A DNA stretch of 64,000 nt, taken from Brachionus koreanus (Eukaryota; Rotifera; Eurotatoria; Ploima; Brachionidae). Where the stretch lies: positions 420,596 to 484,595 of the forward strand of contig PJRA01000016.1 of the NCBI GenBank assembly GCA_016987375.1, written 5' to 3'. The position numbers and the translations under genes were made by a program. Shown here in pieces: positions 28,083-39,805 of the stretch. How positions within the stretch are numbered: position 1 is the stretch's first letter; the number at the start of each line of letters is the position of its first letter. Under the pieces are notes generated by a model. The model did no database searches. It was not told the origin of the DNA and was given only the letters and a program-made list of their open reading frames with translations.

Positions 28083-28819
28083 TCTTATTTTTTTCTATAA
28101 TTTGCTTAATTTTTATTTCAATTTATCTGCAAAATTTTTATCTCAAGTTATTTGAGTGGGTGATTTAATTTTTAGCTAGAAAAAAAAATAAAAGACGATT
28201 TTTTTCAATAGATTTTCTAGGTTTATGACTAATTGTTTATCTAAAAAAGTGATAAAAATTTTAAATGGGTTAGAATTTTTAAAACATGTGAAAAAATTTT
28301 AATTTTAAATTTTTTAAATCGAATATCAAATTGGAATGTATTTAATAGATATCAATAATTATTTAAATGATCTGAAAAAAAATTTAAATAATCATCTAAT
28401 TAAATGAAAATGTTTAATGAATTTTACGTTATAAAATTTTATCAATTTTATCGCATAAAAAACCAAAATGTGAATATTTGATTTTTTTTATAAAGGAGAG
28501 TCAAAAAAATTTATAGGTGGCTTTTATTTTTGTTTAATTCAGAATAAATGATCATTTTATTTTTTTTTTTGAATTTACTTGTTCTTAATTTCATTAAAAT
28601 TGTTTTCCATTTTATTTTATTCGTTGCTAAATAAAATGGAAATTTTAAATATTTTGATGATGAAACATCAAAAAAGTTTACTATTCACAAGTTATTATTG
28701 GTTTGTGGAAATATTAACCGATATGTAATAATAATAAAATTGTCTGCTTTTTTACTGTTATGTTATTTTGATCATTTCAAAGTGATTCATGTCATTTCGA
28801 AGCATTCAAATCAATTGTG
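28083..28819. other. Intergenic stretch upstream of the second kinase
   Basis: AT-rich; no gene or repeat recognised. Likely contains the kinase promoter. Confidence 0.4.
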
Positions 28820-29155
28820 TTTTTTTTCTTTTTTTTATCTTGATGATTGCTATTTTAATACACAGTCCATTCACTTCCGTGCATCATAGTTGCTTTTGCT
28901 AGTTTTGTTTCTTTGCTATAGCTGGTTTATTTTCATGCTGGTCGCAGTCTAGAAAAGACACTCTTTGCTTTAGCAAGTCTATTCTTTTAATCTCTTTTTG
29001 TACTCCCATCTCAGTACTGATGGTGCTTCCTAAGAATGTAAACTCGCTAACACACTCAAATTCTGTATCATCAATGGTTATCGAAGTATCCAATTTTGTA
29101 TTTATGCACATAGCTTTCGTTTTGGCCACATCAATTTCGAGTCTCTATGGTACTT
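28820..29155 (-). mobile_element. LINE fragment, same family as 46.7-48.0 kb
   Basis: The minus-strand frame from about 29129 reads AKTKAMCINTKLDTSITIDD, then ECVSEFTFLGSTIST, the segment that follows the RT catalytic box in the 46.7 kb element (NTKLDTLITIDD). Frameshifts follow. A truncated, dead copy. Confidence 0.75.
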
Positions 29156-29459
29156 GAAATAGGTAATTGTTGTTTATCTAAAAATTCTAATTGATAAAAA
29201 TGAGTGAAAAGAAACTCATTATTTTTATATTTTTTTTAACTATAATAGATGATAATTCTAATCTAATTAATTTATTATTTAGTATTGAAAATTTTATGAT
29301 TATGATTGAAAGTAGCTTTACCAAAAAAGCATCTTTTACCGTTTTTTTTCAAAAAAAATAATTTTTTTTTGAATTTTTAATCAATAAAATTTAGTTAAAA
29401 TTTTTTTATTCCTATGATTTTATATGGAAAATTCGATACAACGAATATCGAATTTTCTA

Positions 29460-29769
29460 CCCAACTAGCTCGTTAAACTGAGGATTGATTGTGCCCTCCA
29501 CCGTTTTGTAACCTTGGTATACAGAACTTCGGGTGAAACTTTTCATTTTTAAACCTTTTTACTATTACTCTTGATTTACGATTAAAGACCTTAAAATTTG
29601 ACTCGCTACTGAAAATAACTCTTATATACTTACTTATCCTAACCCCTTGAGTCTTAGAATTAAAATCAGTGGCGAAGTTTTGATAACTAGATGTAGGATC
29701 TTTTCTAATCTCTCTAAAAATGTAATTTTCATCCCTAAAAGTTAGCTTTCGAGGTCTACCAGAGGGGCT
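29460..29769 (-). mobile_element. Dead Tc1-like transposase running into an assembly gap
   Basis: On the minus strand the sequence next to the gap translates as GRPRKLTFRDENYIFREIRK, then DPTSSYQNFATDFNSK and ISKYIRVIFSSESNFKVFNR, and ends near NGGGHNQSSV. This is the order of Tc1 transposases (HTH, then FSDESxF, then HGGG), but with an internal deletion. The 5' end is hidden in the gap. Confidence 0.7.
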
Positions 29770-30186
29770 NNNNNNNNNNNNNNNNNNNNNNNNNNNNNNN
29801 NNNNNNNNNNNNNNNNNNNNNNNNNNNNNNNNNNNNNNNNNNNNNNNNNNNNNNNNNNNNNNNNNNNNNNNNNNNNNNNNNNNNNNNNNNNNNNNNNNNN
29901 NNNNNNNNNNNNNNNNNNNNNNNNNNNNNNNNNNNNNNNNNNNNNNNNNNNNNNNNNNNNNNNNNNNNNNNNNNNNNNNNNNNNNNNNNNNNNNNNNNNN
30001 NNNNNNNNNNNNNNNNNNNNNNNNNNNNNNNNNNNNNNNNNNNNNNNNNNNNNNNNNNNNNNNNNNNNNNNNNNNNNNNNNNNNNNNNNNNNNNNNNNNN
30101 NNNNNNNNNNNNNNNNNNNNNNNNNNNNNNNNNNNNNNNNNNNNNNNNNNNNNNNNNNNNNNNNNNNNNNNNNNNNNNNNNNNNNN
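29770..30186. other. Assembly gap (417 N)
   Basis: Run of N. Its left edge lies inside a Tc1-like element, so the missing bases are probably repeat sequence. Confidence 0.99.
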
Positions 30187-30520
30187 TTTAGATAAATAAA
30201 ATAATTAATTTCTAAACTTTTGCAACATACTGTATAGATTCATTTTAGGCACCATTTAATTGATTTAAAAGATAGATTAAAAAACGCTTATATAAAATTT
30301 TAAAATTTTAATTTTTTGAAAATTTTTGACTAACAATAAAGTTGGGTTGAATATGCAAACCAAAGCTTGATTTTAAAATTTTAATTAATTTGCAAGATTA
30401 CATATGTTAGTATGGAACGCACATTCTAATTTTTTTTTTATAAATTAAAAAATACCTTTTCTGTCTATTTCTTAAAAAAAATAAAAAATTTAAATTCTGA
30501 ATAATTTTAGAAATTTTAAA
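30187..30520. other. Stretch between gap and TOMM22
   Basis: AT-rich with no gene. An acceptor-like TTTTAG ends at about 30510, 10 bases before the TOMM22 ATG. Confidence 0.4.
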
Positions 30521-30943
30521 ATGCCATTGGAAATTGAAGAGAACATTGATGTATATTTTTTTTTCAACTTTCCAACAAAAAAAAAATAATAAAAATAAAT
30601 ATTTTTCAAAATTAAGGATTTGGAGATTGAAGACGAGACAATTGTAGAGAGATTATGGGGCTTGACAGAAATGTTTCCCGAGCCAGTACGCAATTTCTCG
30701 GGCAGCATATTCGACTCGTCGATCAGTACCAGCAAGTCCTTATACAAATGGTCCCGATCGGGTCTTTGGGTGCTTGCTTCATCGTTCACAATTCTAATTT
30801 TGCCAATAATTTGTGAAGAACAGCGAGCTAGTATCGAGGAACAGCAGGCCAAACAACAGCGAGAATTGTTGCTTGGACCGAGCGCGGCGACCAGTTCGGC
30901 CGCTGGTGCGCCAATGCCCCTCGGATTCGCTCCTGTCAAATAA
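30521..30943 (+). CDS. TOMM22: TOMM22, mitochondrial import receptor subunit
   Basis: Central receptor of the outer-membrane TOM complex, tail-anchored with its N-terminus in the cytosol. A 30-base first exon (30521-30550; MPLEIEENID) joins in phase 0 to 30617-30943 across a 66-base intron, giving 118 aa, shorter than human (142) because the acidic N-terminus is abbreviated. The diagnostic block ERLWGLTEMFPEPVR (21-35) is nearly identical to animal TOMM22. The membrane helix spans about 58-75 (LWVLASSFTILILPII). A Gln-rich juxtamembrane stretch and LLLGPS match the intermembrane-space tail. The microexon is inferred from the acceptor before DLEIED and an acidic in-phase ATG peptide; the downstream exon has no suitable ATG of its own. 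Convergent with the third kinase, 220 bases apart. Confidence 0.92.
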
Positions 30944-31163
30944 TCATAGCTAATTATTATTTTATTAAAATAAAAAAATTAAAAAAAAAAATTTATTTTT
31001 CTCTTTTTGTGATTTTTCATAAATTGATTTTATTTAAATTATATCAAATCTAATTTTTGATAAAAAGAAAAAAATATAAATAATAATAATAATTTACTAT
31101 ACAAAACAGCGATTTTAAATTAATTTAAAAAAAAAAAATAAATAAAAATTTTTAGCATGTTGT

Positions 31164-32405
31164 TCACTCGGTTGGTGAAATGGACCGAACCGACATTATT
31201 GATTGTTCACGTGAAATATCCTCTGGCACTGGTTGCAAATCGTCCGATTTATTTTTTTTATTTTTCATTCGCTTTTCAAGAAATTTATTTTTAGATAAAT
31301 CGAGCTTTACAACCGAGTCTTTGATTCTCATTTCGTCCAAAGCTTTGCCCATATTCTGTTGCACCTCAGTCCATTGGTCTTTGTCCTCTTTTAAAATGTC
31401 AAGCGAAGGCAGCGGTGTCTGCGGCACATTGTGGTACTTGGAAATCCAATTGCTTCTCATAATGTCATTGATGGTCGAGCGTTTTTCGGGCACAGTCTCC
31501 AACATGCCTCTGATTAGCTCCTTGGCCTCTTTGGACACGCGGGACCATTCGGCCTCGGGAAAAGTGTACTCGCCGGCCTTGATTCTGCGCTTCATGCCGG
31601 GCGAAATCGGTTGTCCATGAGTGCTGTAAAAGGGAGGATAGCCGCAGCACAATATGTACAAAATAACACCGAGGGACCAGATGTCGCAAGAGATGTCGTA
31701 GCGTTGAGGGCCGAGAACTTCGGGCGCCACGTAGTACGGTGTGTAGCAGGGAGTTATCAGACCCAGCGATACCTCTTTGGCAAAGCCGAAATCGGTTAGC
31801 TTAATCACCGCTTTTTCGTCATTGCTGCTCAGAAGAAGATTTTCGGGCTTTAGATCCCGGTGGGCAATGTTCATGCTGTGCAAATGCTTCACTGCCGAGC
31901 ATATCTGATGCATTATTTTGGCCACTTCTTGCTCGGTGAACGGCTGATTGCGCTCGGATATTTTTGAAAAAAGCTCACCGCCATTCATGCATTCCATGAC
32001 AACCAGGATCACTTTTTGATTGTTGATTGTGTTCTCGTAAACGTCCATTATTTGGACTATGTAAGGACATCCCTGACATGCTCGCCACTGAAGGTCAATT
32101 TCGCGCTTGGCCTTGGTCGACTCGCGCAGCGTCTTCAAAGCAAACTTTTGCCTCGTTTGCTTGTGAGTGCAGGACAACACTTTGCCACTGATGCCCAGTC
32201 CCAACACTTCTTTGGTAATTATGTAGTCTTCGTAAATCGGATTTGTCTTAGGCTTAAGAGACATGTTCAAAGTTAGTTGTTTTACAGGTTGTTTGGGCAG
32301 CTTTTTTGTGTTTAGATGACCACTGGAAACTATTTTTAGTGATTGTTTTCGTTTACTAATTAACTCACGGTTTTTTTCTTTCAGATGACTACTGTAAGCA
32401 CCCAT
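31164..32405 (-). CDS. MAPKAPK2/3-like kinase, intronless (paralogue 3)
   Basis: Uninterrupted 413-codon ORF and the most canonical of the three MAPKAPK-like kinases here. G-loop LGLGISGKV (68-76), lysine K91, HRD 182-184, DFG 205-207, activation loop ITPCYTPYYVAPE with the p38-type Thr-Pro at T218, and APE 227-229. The hinge phosphosite region reads NVPQTPLPS, as in MK2 (PQTPL). The tail KRMKNKKNK is basic and could serve docking or nuclear entry, though it is weaker than MK2's. The N-terminus MGAYSSHLK begins Met-Gly, so N-myristoylation is possible, though unlike MK2. GC and codon use look higher than in the other two copies, suggesting stronger expression or constraint. No introns, against five and three exons in its neighbours. 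Expected role: p38 stress-signalling effector. Confidence 0.93.
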   Translation of the reverse strand: MGAYSSHLKEKNRELISKRKQSLKIVSSGHLNTKKLPKQPVKQLTLNMSLKPKTNPIYEDYIITKEVLGLGISGKVLSCTHKQTRQKFALKTLRESTKAKREIDLQWRACQGCPYIVQIMDVYENTINNQKVILVVMECMNGGELFSKISERNQPFTEQEVAKIMHQICSAVKHLHSMNIAHRDLKPENLLLSSNDEKAVIKLTDFGFAKEVSLGLITPCYTPYYVAPEVLGPQRYDISCDIWSLGVILYILCCGYPPFYSTHGQPISPGMKRRIKAGEYTFPEAEWSRVSKEAKELIRGMLETVPEKRSTINDIMRSNWISKYHNVPQTPLPSLDILKEDKDQWTEVQQNMGKALDEMRIKDSVVKLDLSKNKFLEKRMKNKKNKSDDLQPVPEDISREQSIMSVRSISPTE

Positions 32406-33931
32406 TTTAAGTAAAAATTAAAATAAATAAAATTAATAAAAATTTTCAACAAAATTTAAAGATTTTAAATGAGTCATAGTGTTATCATGAAATTTACCTT
32501 TTTGCTATCTAAAATGAGCTGTTTCGATGGTAATCACAAAAATTACGAAATATTTCTAGTTTTTTTTTTTCTCCAAATTTCTTAGTTATTTTTCTTGTTT
32601 TTTAGTAATCGAGTAGAAAAGAAAATTAAGTCAAAATCTATTCTATAGAGAAAATTTACAATTATAATATTAGCTCATAATTTTTTTCAATTTGAGATAT
32701 GTTTTGTTTTAAAGCATGAAATTTTTAGCGTCAATCGGAATTAATTTTTTTTTTAAATCCTAAGAATGACTCAAAAAAAAACATGATCAAACAAACGAAA
32801 AATATTGAAAATTGAATTTTATATAATATTTTAAAAAATATGTGTTTGTTTATGTAATTTAGCAGCAAAGAAAAACAACAACTCAAATGTGAAAATAAAA
32901 TCTAAAAAAAATAGATTACCTTATGAACGTAGCCAGGCTTAAAATTTAATATTTTTTTTTCTATTATCTTAAATAAAATTATAATATAAACTTGCAAATA
33001 ATTCTTTATTTATATGCATATGCTTTTCTAAATTTCTAGTCGAAATTAGCATAAATAGAACGTTTCTACGGCAATTGTGAGTCTTCTTTTATTAAATTAT
33101 TACTCAATAATTAATTTAAATAGCGCAATTTAAATTCTAAATTAGGTAAATTATTTTGAAAATTTTATTTTTTAGTTTTGTAGTAATTTATTGAACCTAC
33201 AAGACAAGAAGTAAAACATGAAGTCTCTTTAATTAAAGATAATATGCACCCATTTATTTAGCTTTTTCTCTATTACTCTTAGAGACTGGTATCATACTTG
33301 TGCACTAGTTAGACAAGAAAGTCTTATAAACATTTGAGACCTAAATTTATTAGTAGAAGATTAAATTTTATTTTTGAATTTTATATGATCTAAAATTTTA
33401 GACTGTATTATTTCGCACTTATTTTTAATACATAATTCTATTTAAATTTCAAAAATAAATTTAAAATTTTATGACTTTGTAACAATTATGAAAATTCATT
33501 TTAGTCAATTTTTATGAGTGATTAATGATACATGTCTAAACTTTTGTGCATAATTACAACATCAATCACATCTCTCTTGAAAAATAATTTTTTCGTTTGT
33601 TTTTCACTTTTATTTTAGGTTAAATGGAGGTAAGCAAACTGCCCGGAACTCTCCCGTAACTTTAATAATAAAAAACTTGTTTGAATATTTTATGGTATGC
33701 TTTTTTTTTTAATTTTCACTTGAGTGCAAAAAAATTTGAAGAAGAGAATGATTTTATTGAATATCAAGAAAAAATTAAATGAATAAAATGTGTTTTGATC
33801 AAAACTCAATAGTTACTTTTAAAAAAGTATATACTATGATCTACGATCCTGTAAGTCGATAACTTATCGATCTATTTATCTTGATATTTTAATTAAATTT
33901 ATTATGAGTTTCATGGTAATTGCCAAGATCA
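32406..33931. other. AT-rich intergenic stretch
   Basis: Upstream of the third kinase. No coding signal or recognised repeat. Confidence 0.45.
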
Positions 33932-34122
33932 GGCAAAATGAAAATAATTTTACATTTTTACATTTTCATATTTTTAGATTTTTTGTGCAATATTTAAGAA
34001 ATTTTTTAATTTTATTTTTGCTTACCAAATAATTTCAAGGAGTTTTTTTAATTTTCTGAAAAATTGCAAAAAAAATCTAAAAATATGAAAATGTAAAAAT
34101 GTAAAATTATTTTCATTTTGCC
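33932..34122. repeat. MITE with long inverted repeats, copy 2
   Basis: A 191-base near-palindrome of the 3048-3236 family, bounded by GGCAAAATG and its inverse. It is flanked by a perfect 8-base direct repeat, CAAGATCA, at 33924-33931 and 34123-34130, the expected footprint of a cut-and-paste insertion. Confidence 0.85.
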
Positions 34123-35269
34123 CAAGATCATGTTATAATATTTTATTATATTAATATTTCAATTTGATATTTATTTTGACTTCTAATTAAATGTTAAATT
34201 GAACTTTGTTATTTAATAATTTTGAAAATTTTAAAATTTTATAAAATCTGATTGAATGAACTTTTGACCATTGAATGAACTAAGTTTGTTCTTATAATAA
34301 AAAAATTTAAAAAAAATAGCATGAGTTGATATTTTTGTTTTTATAGATCGATCTTAAAGCAACCTTATCAAAAGCCTGATTATTAATCAAATACTTATCT
34401 TGGCTGGAGAAACATATAAAACTGATAAATAATTACATAAGTAAGACAAATTTGTTATTATTTTAACTTTTTTTTAAAGTTATTGTTGTTTCTAAAAAAA
34501 TAAATGGTTTCTAATTTTTTTTATATTTAAATCATTATCGTATTAATACCAAGAATTTGGAATTAATAAAATTTACTTTCAATGTTTTGTTTTGAAAAAA
34601 ATTAAAATCTTTTCATAATATAAGTTTAATCATAAATGACTATTTATTTTTTAGTAAAAACAAAAATAAAGAAATTTGAACAACTAGTATGATTACATTT
34701 AAAGAGTTTTTCTTTTAATTCAATTAATTACAGAAAACATGACTCAATTAATTGCTAAAATTTTTTGTGAAATAATTTCAAAAAACCGACTAAATTTGGA
34801 TCATGAAATTAACAAAAAAATTAATTATTTTTCAAACAAATTTACAGACTTAGCACTCAAAAGCCACACATTTGTTTTACTCTTCTTAATATTTCTAATC
34901 TTAATACAAAAACCTATTAATCAATTTTGGTATTTATTTTTCAATCTAATCTAAAATAAATAAAAAATTAAAATTAGTTAATTTTTGTAACAAAATGTTT
35001 TTATTCTCTTGAAAAAGACGCAAAAAACAGAGTGGAAAAACCCTTGGACAACTTCTAGAATACAAAATAAAAATTACTGCGTAATAATTGAAACTTAAAA
35101 TGTTGACATAGTCATGCTAATTATAATTATTTTTATGAATTTTATGATAGGTAAAAATTAATAATAAATTATAAAATTAGAAAATTATTGGAAAGATTTT
35201 GAAAGGTTGAATAGTTGCTTAATGATTTTTATACCAATTTTTAAAATATTAGAATAAAAAAATTTTCAT
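34123..35269. other. Intergenic stretch with one weak small ORF
   Basis: AT-rich. A 71-codon ORF at 34739-34954 (MTQLIAKIFCEIISKN...) has one strong hydrophobic stretch (FVLLFLIFLILI) that could be a tail anchor. I see no homologue-like motif, and such ORFs arise by chance in AT-rich DNA, so it is not called a gene. Confidence 0.35.
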
Positions 35270-35273
35270 TTAA

Positions 35274-35488
35274 AATTTTAGAACGCCCGAGGGGTTTTTA
35301 AATCCCTCTTTGAAAAATTGAAACTTGAATATTATCACTTGTAAATAAAATTTTAAAAAATTACTTTTATTAGCTGAAAATATTGATTGTAATTTTATAG
35401 AAAATGAATAAATTTTCAAAAAAAGCTTAAATTTTTCTTAATGACTTAATTTGAAATTTTTATGAGAAATCAGCCGGACTTTCTAATA
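35274..35488 (+). repeat. TTAA-flanked MITE, family PB1, copy 1
   Basis: Starts near TTTTAGAACGCCCGAGGGG and ends CAGCCGGACTTTCTAATA, with TTAA at both edges (35270-35273 and 35489-35492). About 215 bases, no ORF. Clearly homologous along its length to 58773-58980. TTAA target duplication with ends of the type CNCTAGAA is typical of piggyBac-group elements. Confidence 0.75.
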
Positions 35489-35492
35489 TTAA

Positions 35493-36104
35493 TGTTTTAT
35501 AATAATAATAATATAAGTTACAACAAGCTAGCAAGCTAAACTTGCGAAGATAGGAAACAGTAGGAATACACTATGTTGGGAGCAGAGTCACTTTCATCAC
35601 GTTGAAGATTGTTTTTTTATTATGTCACTATTTCCTCGTGTCATTTCTTACGTTTTCATTTAAGTAATTTTTTCCTCCTCTTGCATTTATTTATCTTTAC
35701 TTAAAAATGAGATTAATTGAACAAAAAAGAGGTAAAAATACCAAAAAAAAAATTAAAATTTTTTTGAAATTTAACATTAATTTTAAATAAAAATTTTACT
35801 TATTTATATGAAAAAAAATTAGAATTTCTACTGGCAGGATGAGAAAATGTTAAATTGCGCAAATTATTTTGCTTTCCCTCAGAAAAACTAAAACGAAAAA
35901 AAATCCCAATAAAAAAAAAATAAAAAACTAATTTAATTTATTACCTTTTTATTCAAAAATAAAAATTGTTAGAAATTTTTTAATTTTTTTTTTTAATTTA
36001 TTAAATATTATCACAAATAAACTTGTCACATTTAAGTTCGTCTATAAGATAACAAAAATCACAAATCAAAATTATTTTATATTTATCACTATTTGTACAA
36101 ATTA
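35493..36104. other. Intergenic stretch 3' of UBE2C
   Basis: A less AT-biased patch at about 35520-35665 is unassigned. The rest is AT-rich and includes the UBE2C 3' UTR. Confidence 0.4.
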
Positions 36105-36644
36105 TCAAAATTTTTTGTTCCTAACCTCTTTGTCATACTTGTCGAGCAAATGTTTTTTGAACAAAGACTGATTTTTCCACAAATCAGCAGCTTGATGATT
36201 TAGAGCACTGGCAATGTTCGGGTCGGCGAGAAGACTCTGAATCGAGAGGAGAATAGACAGCACGTCGTATGTGGCCGACCATTTTTCCCTTAGTATATCC
36301 AGACAAATATTACCATTCTCATCCACATTTGGATGAAAGCATGATGACTCAAATTTGACTTTGGGAGCCACAATGGGGTATCCGTTCGGAAATTCGAGTA
36401 TCAATCGATACTCTAGGCCTTCGTACACAGTTCCAATTGGTCCTTGAATGGTCCCAATCCATTTGAACAAATTGTCGCCATCAGGGAATGCTGAGACACC
36501 TTTTTCGCCCGACATCATCAATGACATCAATTCTTGCTGCAGCCTTTTACTAACCGAATGTTTATCTTTTGTAACTGTTTGCACAGTGTCGTTCTTTTTT
36601 GCATTGGATGAATTTGTCGCTACTTGTTGCTCTGAACCAGACAT
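36105..36644 (-). CDS. UBE2C: UBE2C, ubiquitin-conjugating enzyme E2 C
   Basis: E2 enzyme that works with the anaphase-promoting complex to start ubiquitin chains on mitotic substrates such as cyclin B. Intronless, 179 aa, the same length I recall for human. The family-specific segment [20 protein letters not shown] (31-50) is almost identical to animal UBE2C and separates it from other E2s. The HPN motif is at 104-106 and the catalytic cysteine is C114 in [13 protein letters not shown]. The N-terminal extension, which in UBE2C tunes APC/C activity, is present but divergent (Ser/Asn/Thr-rich). The C-terminus KEVRNKKF is basic. Start: first ATG of the frame, giving the expected extension length. 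Confidence 0.96.
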   Translation of the reverse strand: MSGSEQQVATNSSNAKKNDTVQTVTKDKHSVSKRLQQELMSLMMSGEKGVSAFPDGDNLFKWIGTIQGPIGTVYEGLEYRLILEFPNGYPIVAPKVKFESSCFHPNVDENGNICLDILREKWSATYDVLSILLSIQSLLADPNIASALNHQAADLWKNQSLFKKHLLDKYDKEVRNKKF

Positions 36645-36985
36645 TTTAAAATAGACTGCTATTTTTTTTATTTTTCTTTGTTCTAATATTTACAATTAAA
36701 ATTTAACTAAAAATTGAATTATATGTTTGAACAATTATAATCAATTAGAAACTTTATGATTTCTATGCAAGTATAGTTGTAATTTTCATTTTATTTATTA
36801 AATTAATGATACATTTAAATTAGTCTTTGTTTTGTTCTAGAGAGTCGAAACCCTAGAATTATAATAAATAAAAATACAAATGATACAAATTATTTATTCA
36901 ATCAAATCAAATAGTAGAAAAAAAAAACATATTTACAAACAAAAAACCTTAAAAAATTTTGTCTAAAAATTTTTTTTGTCTTTAT
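36645..36985. other. Spacer between UBE2C and SS18
   Basis: About 340 bases, AT-rich; promoter side of UBE2C and 3' flank of SS18. No discrete element seen. Confidence 0.45.
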
Positions 36986-37861
36986 TTATTGAGCTGTTGG
37001 TTGCTGTGGCTGTTGCTGAAATTGTTGTTGTTGCGGTTGAGTTGGTGGCGGCGGTTGCTGCTGTTGATATTGAGGCGGAGGAGCTTGCTGCTGTTGTGGA
37101 GTGCCAGGTTGCTGCGGCATTCCATTTGACATAGGCGTGTTGACCCTCATTTGCATCATGGCCTGCTGCTGCTGTTGTTGTTGCATCATCATTTGTTGCT
37201 GTCCACCAGGCTGCTGTTGAGACATCATGCTCATTTGTGGGTGCTGTTGCTGCTGTTGTGGCATCATCATCATCTGATTTTGTTGATATGGCTTGTATGC
37301 AGGTGACTGTTGTGCTTGTTGCTGAGCCATCATTGGATTGATCGATTGGCCTTGAGGCTGCATTTGGGGCTGAGCCTGGGCCGGATTTTGATTCCATTGT
37401 TGGTTAGGCATTTGACTTGGATATTGACTATACATTTGCTGTTGCTGTGGAACAGTCTGCTGCTGTCCCGTCATAGGTGTCATTTGCTGTTGTTGACCAG
37501 ACATTGGTTGCTGTCCTTGTTGTTGTTGCATTTGAAGTTGTTTACGGGCAGTTTCTGGCGACTAAATTAAAAAAATAAATAAATAAAAATATCATCGGCT
37601 TTTTTGTAAAAGTATTGGCATTACCGGTATCAAGGCTTGTACATCGCTGAGCGGTTTATTGGGATATGCCAAGCAAGTTAGATATACCAAGTTACGGTGA
37701 AGTTGTTTTTGTAGATCAATTGTTTCTTGCATTCTACCCTTGTTAAACTGTTCGGTAATGGCCGTTAATAACTGAGTGTTTTCATCTAGTAGTTTTGATA
37801 TGGTTTCTGGATTTGGTGCTGGTTGCAAGCGTTGGTGAGGCTGAGCAAATACTTCAGACAT
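36986..37861 (-). CDS. SS18: SS18/SSXT-type transcription coactivator (BAF complex subunit)
   Basis: Subunit of the SWI/SNF (BAF) chromatin-remodelling complex. Exons 37625-37861 (79 codons) and 36986-37561 join in phase 0 across a 63-base intron, giving 270 aa. The N-terminal SNH domain (about 15-75) is recognisable: ETISKLLDENTQLLTAI, then NKGRMQETIDLQKQLHRNLV and YLTCLAYPN, matching the 'LDDNNHLI ... Q..LH.NLVYLA' pattern. The rest is a Gln/Met/Pro-rich low-complexity tail, as in the QPGY region of SS18, but poorer in Tyr and shorter than human SS18 (about 390-420 aa). Start chosen at the ATG giving MSEVFAQPHQR, like the animal MSVAFA start. Could equally be orthologous to SS18L1; invertebrates generally have one gene. 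Confidence 0.9.
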
Positions 37862-39801
37862 GTTTATTTTAATTTTCAATTGATCGAATTTAAAATGATC
37901 TGTTCATATTTTAACTTAAAATATATACAATTATATTCGTACAGATACCTAATCAATTCTAAGTTAACAAAACTTCGATGTCAAAGTTGAGTTGAAAAAA
38001 AACTAAAAAAAATAATAAAAAATTTATTTTCTTTATTTTTACTATCAATATATGCAATTCTGATAAAGTTATTCAATTAAATTGATATTATTTCAAAATT
38101 AGACTTTCTAAAAAAATTTTATTTTTCAAAAAGAATAATTTTGAAACCAAAATCTCTGCTTGAACCTATGTGATTTTTATCTCTTTCAGCTGTCTTCTTT
38201 CATACTAATGAGCTCTTCATTTAAGGCCATTTTTTATTAAATTTTTCATTTTTTGTAATTCATTTTACATGTAGAAATTTATGATCAAAATTATTTTTTT
38301 TAAATTTTTTAAAATCTTGGTACAATTTTTGATTATTTCTCTTTTAATTTTGAATGAATGGCCTCTTGTACTTAAAAAAGTGAGTTAAGATTGGCATTTG
38401 ACGTTACCAATATTTCTTTTAACTTTTAACATTTGAATTAAGTTACCTCTCATTGGTCTTTCTGTCAAATTTTAGAGATTTAGAGTTGATAGAAGACACC
38501 TTCTACAATTTCACAAAATCAATATTTTGCTAAATAAATACATGCATTAATAAACATAGGCAATTTTTTTTGTTTAATTTTAAAAATTTAAAAATAAAAT
38601 TTTCCTTTAAACAGTTCAATTTAATTACATCATCAATTATTCTGTGTATTTTTTTTGTGAAAATCGCTTTAAAAAAAACTGATGTGGGCAAATAGGAGGA
38701 GGATAACAGTTAATTAACATTTTAATAATAATTAGTAGATACAATATTTGAATATAGATAAGATTATTCTTTTTATTTATTAAACTTTAATGATGTAAAT
38801 AATTTCTTGGAAAAATGTTAGTTATATGCTTTTCAGCATAGATTTTTAGAAAGAATGTTTTCTTCCTCTTTTAAATCTTTATTCTATCATAACTCGTATC
38901 AATTTTATAATATCAATTTTGTTAAATAACTCGGTAAAAATAAATGATTGGATTTGTAAAAAATGTGTCTCTGTTGCGAAGTAGTTACTGGTAAAAGGTT
39001 GAGCAAAAAATACTGCCAAAAAAACAAAAATTTAAAATGAATTGAAAAAGAGCTGATTCCTCACATAAGTTTTATTTTTAAAAAGCTTATTAAATGAAAA
39101 AAACTATTTTTTGTACATATTTTAAATTTAATCACTTTAAAACAGTCTTTGTTTTTTTTTAAATAACAGACGATTTGAAACCAAGAAATCGGGATAAAGC
39201 TTGTGAAAATAAAAAAAATCAGTAAAAAAAAAAGAGTGATAGTAAATTATACATAATCGAATTAATTTTGAAAATTAAGAGTTAAAAGCATCTTTTTCTA
39301 AAAAAATATTTTTTCTAAATTTTTTTAGTTTTGAACTTTAAATTGGATAAAAAAAATTTTTATTTACATCTATTTAATAATTATTTATTTTTAAAATCCT
39401 GTATTCATTTAATCTAATTTTTAAGAACTATTTCTAAAATATTTGAAAAAATTCAAAAAAAGCATGAAATATTGTTTTAGAAAATTTTAAGATAATTTAG
39501 AAATAATGTTGCTAAAACTGGGGCAAAAATCGGCTGAAAAACGGCAATTGTCCTTTGATGTGAATTTATCAATGTTTTTTGTTTTTAAAAATAACAGATA
39601 ATTTTATTTTAATAAAAATTTCAATTTTAATTACTAAAAATTACATTAAATTAAATAAATGAAGTATTAATCAGTCGATTACGATGAGGGTACTAGCCTG
39701 TTGATTAACCTTGAAAATTAAAATTAATTTAATAAATTGTAATTTAGATCTAAATTCTCCTTAAAAAAATTCTGAAATCTTTAATCATATTCATTTAGCA
39801 T
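37862..39801. other. AT-rich intergenic stretch
   Basis: No gene. A somewhat less AT-biased section at about 38150-38230 is unassigned. Confidence 0.45.
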
Positions 39802-39805
39802 TTAA

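Noticed and set aside
34739..34954. 71-codon ORF with a hydrophobic C-terminal stretch
   Set aside because: Short, AT-driven composition with no neighbour or homology cue. It could be a tail-anchored microprotein, but nothing here supports that beyond an ATG and a hydrophobic run.
36963..37397. Long Ser/Thr/Ala-rich frame overlapping the SS18 gene
   Set aside because: It is the shifted-frame shadow of CAG-type Gln repeats in the SS18 tail.
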